This document shows positions 5,165-7,001 of a stretch of 7,001 nucleotides of DNA, in pieces. Numbering within the stretch: the stretch's first letter is position 1; every line of letters begins with the position of its first letter. Both the position numbers and the translations under genes were made by a program. The stretch covers positions 1-7,001 of the forward strand of contig JAJRRX010000526.1 of assembly GCA_024279075.1 (NCBI GenBank), given 5' to 3'. This DNA is from Alphaproteobacteria bacterium. GTDB taxonomy: Bacteria > Pseudomonadota > Alphaproteobacteria > Rhodobacterales > Rhodobacteraceae. Below the pieces are notes generated by a model. That model was given only the letters and a program-made list of their open reading frames with translations, was not told the origin of the DNA and ran no database searches.

Positions 5165-6481
5165 ATGAGTGGTATTCCACACGATACATACGAGCCAAAG
5201 TCCAATTCGGCAAAATGGCTTCATGCGCGTCTCCCTATTGTAGGGCTGATCTATAATACGATCATGATCCCGACGCCAAAGAATTTGAACTGGATGTGGA
5301 TTTGGGGCATTGTGCTTGCCTTTACGCTGGTTTTGCAAATTATCACTGGCATCATTTTGGCAATGCACTATACGCCAAATGTAAGCCTCGCTTTCCAGTC
5401 GGTTGAGCATATTATGCGCAACGTGAACTACGGTTGGCTGATCCGCTATACCCACATGAACGGCGCGACGCTGTTTTTCATTGCGGTTTATCTTCACATC
5501 TTCCGTGGCCTTTACTATGGCTCTTATAAAGCCCCGCGTGAAGTCACGTGGATCATCGGCATGCTGATTTACCTGGCAATGATGGCCACCGGTTTCCTTG
5601 GTTATGTTCTCCCATGGGGCCAAATGTCCTTCTGGGGCGCGACCGTGATTACGGGTTTGTTTGGCGCGGTTCCGGGCGTTGGCGAAAGCCTGCAAGCTTG
5701 GCTGCTGGGCGGACCATCGGTGGATAACGCTACGCTTAACCGATTCTTCTCGCTGCATTATTTGCTGCCATTTGTGATTGTTGCGCTTGTGGCGCTGCAC
5801 ATTTGGGCCTTCCACACCACGGGCAATTCAAACCCAACTGGGGTTGAGGTTCGCCGTAGTTCCAAGACGGAAGTCGAGAAAGACACCCTGCCATTCTGGC
5901 CATACTTTGTGATCAAAGACCTGTATGCGCTGGTGGTTGTGCTGATTGTCTTTGCTGCGGTTATCGGCTTTATGCCCAACTTCTTTGGCGAGCCAGATAA
6001 CTATATCATGGCTGACCCGCTGAAAACGCCGCCGCATATTGTGCCAGAGTGGTATTACCTGCCGTTCTACGCCATTCTGCGCGCCTTTACGGATGAGGTT
6101 ATGGTGGTTCAATTTGCCAGCTTTATTACGGGTGGCATTATTACAGCCAAGTTCTTTGGCGTGATTGCGATGTTTGGTTCTATTTTCGTGATGGCGCTGG
6201 TGCCGTGGCTGGATACAAGCCGCACGCGTTCAGGCCGTTTCCGCCCTGCCTTCAAGTTCTTCTTCTGGCTCTTGGCGTTTGACTTCATGTTCCTGATGTG
6301 GCTCGGCTCGCGGCCTGCCGAGGAGCCTTATGCCAGCATGGCGCTTTACGCGTCGTTCTACTGGTTCGGGTATTTCTTGGTGATCTTGCCACTGCTTGGC
6401 TTGTTCGAAAAGCCGCAATCCCCGCCCGATACCATTGAAGCCGATTTTGACAGTCACTATCCGCCTAAACCGGCTGAGTAA
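5165..6481 (+). CDS. petB: Cytochrome b subunit of the cytochrome bc1 complex
   Basis: The 438-residue membrane core of complex III, binding two b haems and forming both quinone sites. The haem ligands are His97 and His111 in helix B and His198 and His212 in helix D, the same numbering as in Rhodobacter capsulatus cytochrome b. The Qo site is marked by PDNY at 277-280 and PEWY at 294-297 with the key Glu295. GYVLPWGQMSFWGATVIT at 146-163 is the conserved cd1 region. Eight membrane helices are expected, and the fused N- and C-terminal halves show the full bacterial/mitochondrial type rather than the split b6/subunit IV type. The ATG has AAGGGG seven bases upstream, overlapping the end of petA, which suggests coupled translation. 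The stop is 22 bases before petC. No missing residue or frameshift is visible. Confidence 0.97.
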   Translation: MSGIPHDTYEPKSNSAKWLHARLPIVGLIYNTIMIPTPKNLNWMWIWGIVLAFTLVLQIITGIILAMHYTPNVSLAFQSVEHIMRNVNYGWLIRYTHMNGATLFFIAVYLHIFRGLYYGSYKAPREVTWIIGMLIYLAMMATGFLGYVLPWGQMSFWGATVITGLFGAVPGVGESLQAWLLGGPSVDNATLNRFFSLHYLLPFVIVALVALHIWAFHTTGNSNPTGVEVRRSSKTEVEKDTLPFWPYFVIKDLYALVVVLIVFAAVIGFMPNFFGEPDNYIMADPLKTPPHIVPEWYYLPFYAILRAFTDEVMVVQFASFITGGIITAKFFGVIAMFGSIFVMALVPWLDTSRTRSGRFRPAFKFFFWLLAFDFMFLMWLGSRPAEEPYASMALYASFYWFGYFLVILPLLGLFEKPQSPPDTIEADFDSHYPPKPAE

Positions 6482-6488
6482 CCCCATC

Positions 6489-6495
6489 GAGAGGA
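6489..6495 (+). promoter_or_regulatory. Ribosome binding site of petC
   Basis: GAGAGGA ends eight bases before the ATG at 6504, within the 22-base gap after petB. It is a strong site, consistent with independent initiation on the operon mRNA. Confidence 0.6.
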
Positions 6496-6503
6496 CATTT
6501 AAA

Positions 6504-7001
6504 ATGTTTAAGAAAATACTCCTTTCCGCGACCTTGTCGCTGGGTTTGGCAACAACGGGCTTGGCAGAAGAAAACAAGCACGAAATCGAAGATCTCGCCT
6601 TCAGCTTTGAAGGGGTCTTTGGCAAGTTTGACGAGCCGCAGCTTCAACGCGGTTTGCAAATCTACACTGAAGTATGTGCAGCTTGCCACGGTTTGAACTT
6701 GGTCTATTATCGCAACCTTGGCGATGAGGGCGGCCCTATGCTGCCAGAAGATCAGGTGAAAGCCTATGCGGCGCAATTCGAGACCTTTGATCCTGAGATC
6801 GACGATTACCGCCCTTCTATTCCGTCAGATAAGTTTGGCGATAGCGGGCTGGAAACCGCCCCGGATCTTTCGTTGATGGCCAAAGCCCGCAAAGGCTTTG
6901 AAGGCCCATACGGCTTGGTGGTTAACCCGCTGTTTCGCGGGGTTGGTGGCCCAGAATATATCGCCGCCATTCTAAATGGCTATACCGGCGAAGAAAAAGA
7001 A
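6504..7001 (+). CDS. petC: Cytochrome c1 of the cytochrome bc1 complex (3' partial)
   Basis: Takes electrons from the Rieske protein and passes them to soluble or membrane cytochrome c on the periplasmic side. The first 166 residues are in the window and the frame is open to the last base. A Sec signal peptide (MFKKILLS... with a TTGLA end) is probably cleaved after Ala21. AFSFEGVFGKFDEPQLQRG at 32-50 matches the Rhodobacter protein, and the haem-attachment motif CAACH (Cys58, Cys61, His62) follows. Further on are PDLSLMAKARKGFEGP and RGVGGPEYI, both conserved in the family. The axial methionine and the C-terminal membrane anchor lie beyond the window. The ATG is preceded by GAGGA eight bases upstream. 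Third gene of the operon, separate from petB rather than fused to it. Confidence 0.95.
   Translation, partial: MFKKILLSATLSLGLATTGLAEENKHEIEDLAFSFEGVFGKFDEPQLQRGLQIYTEVCAACHGLNLVYYRNLGDEGGPMLPEDQVKAYAAQFETFDPEIDDYRPSIPSDKFGDSGLETAPDLSLMAKARKGFEGPYGLVVNPLFRGVGGPEYIAAILNGYTGEEKE

Noticed and set aside
5054..5815. A 253-codon open frame on the - strand opposite the petA end and petB start.
   Set aside because: It is antisense to strongly conserved Rieske and cytochrome b sequence, has a low-complexity polar composition and no credible start site.
6504..7001. Possible truncated or broken petC.
   Set aside because: The frame runs intact to the last base and matches the family throughout, so the truncation is only the window edge.

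Overview
The window looks like ordinary chromosomal DNA from an alphaproteobacterium, most likely of the Rhodobacterales/Rhodobacteraceae type. The best evidence is the right-hand block, a petA-petB-petC (fbcFBC) operon for the cytochrome bc1 complex. Its proteins resemble the Rhodobacter versions: the Rieske protein begins (M)SHAED and has a twin-arginine signal anchor, cytochrome b has its four haem histidines at 97, 111, 198 and 212, and cytochrome c1 is a separate gene with its own signal peptide. Base composition is moderately GC-rich, visibly lower in the two small membrane-protein genes at 601-1490.

Layout: 1-600 (+) is the 3' end of a YyaL/DUF255-type thioredoxin-domain protein that ends in a DsbD-N-like domain. 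633-1490 (+) holds two small membrane proteins that look like diverged tandem paralogues. They run convergently into a DUF3592-type membrane protein (1487-2026, -), with the stop codons interlocked. Upstream of that gene on the same strand lies an NAD(P)-dependent succinate-semialdehyde dehydrogenase (gabD, 2093-3568, -). A short divergent spacer with a strong bulged hairpin separates gabD from a small DUF4282-like membrane protein (3737-4006, +). That gene overlaps tail-to-tail by 15 bases with trmL (3992-4456, -), a tRNA wobble 2'-O-methyltransferase. A second divergent spacer (4457-4595) separates trmL from the pet operon (4596 to the right edge, +), and petC is cut by the window end.

How the genes work together: only petABC forms a clear functional unit, passing electrons from ubiquinol to cytochrome c with proton translocation across the inner membrane. 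The rest is a mixture of housekeeping (trmL), catabolic (gabD) and uncharacterised envelope genes. I see no mobile element, CRISPR array, RNA gene, toxin-antitoxin pair or defence system, and nothing that amounts to an undescribed system. The points worth a second look are the two paralogous membrane proteins, the YyaL-DsbD_N fusion, the probable TTG start of petA with a hairpin in its leader, and a REP-like hairpin at 3674-3695.
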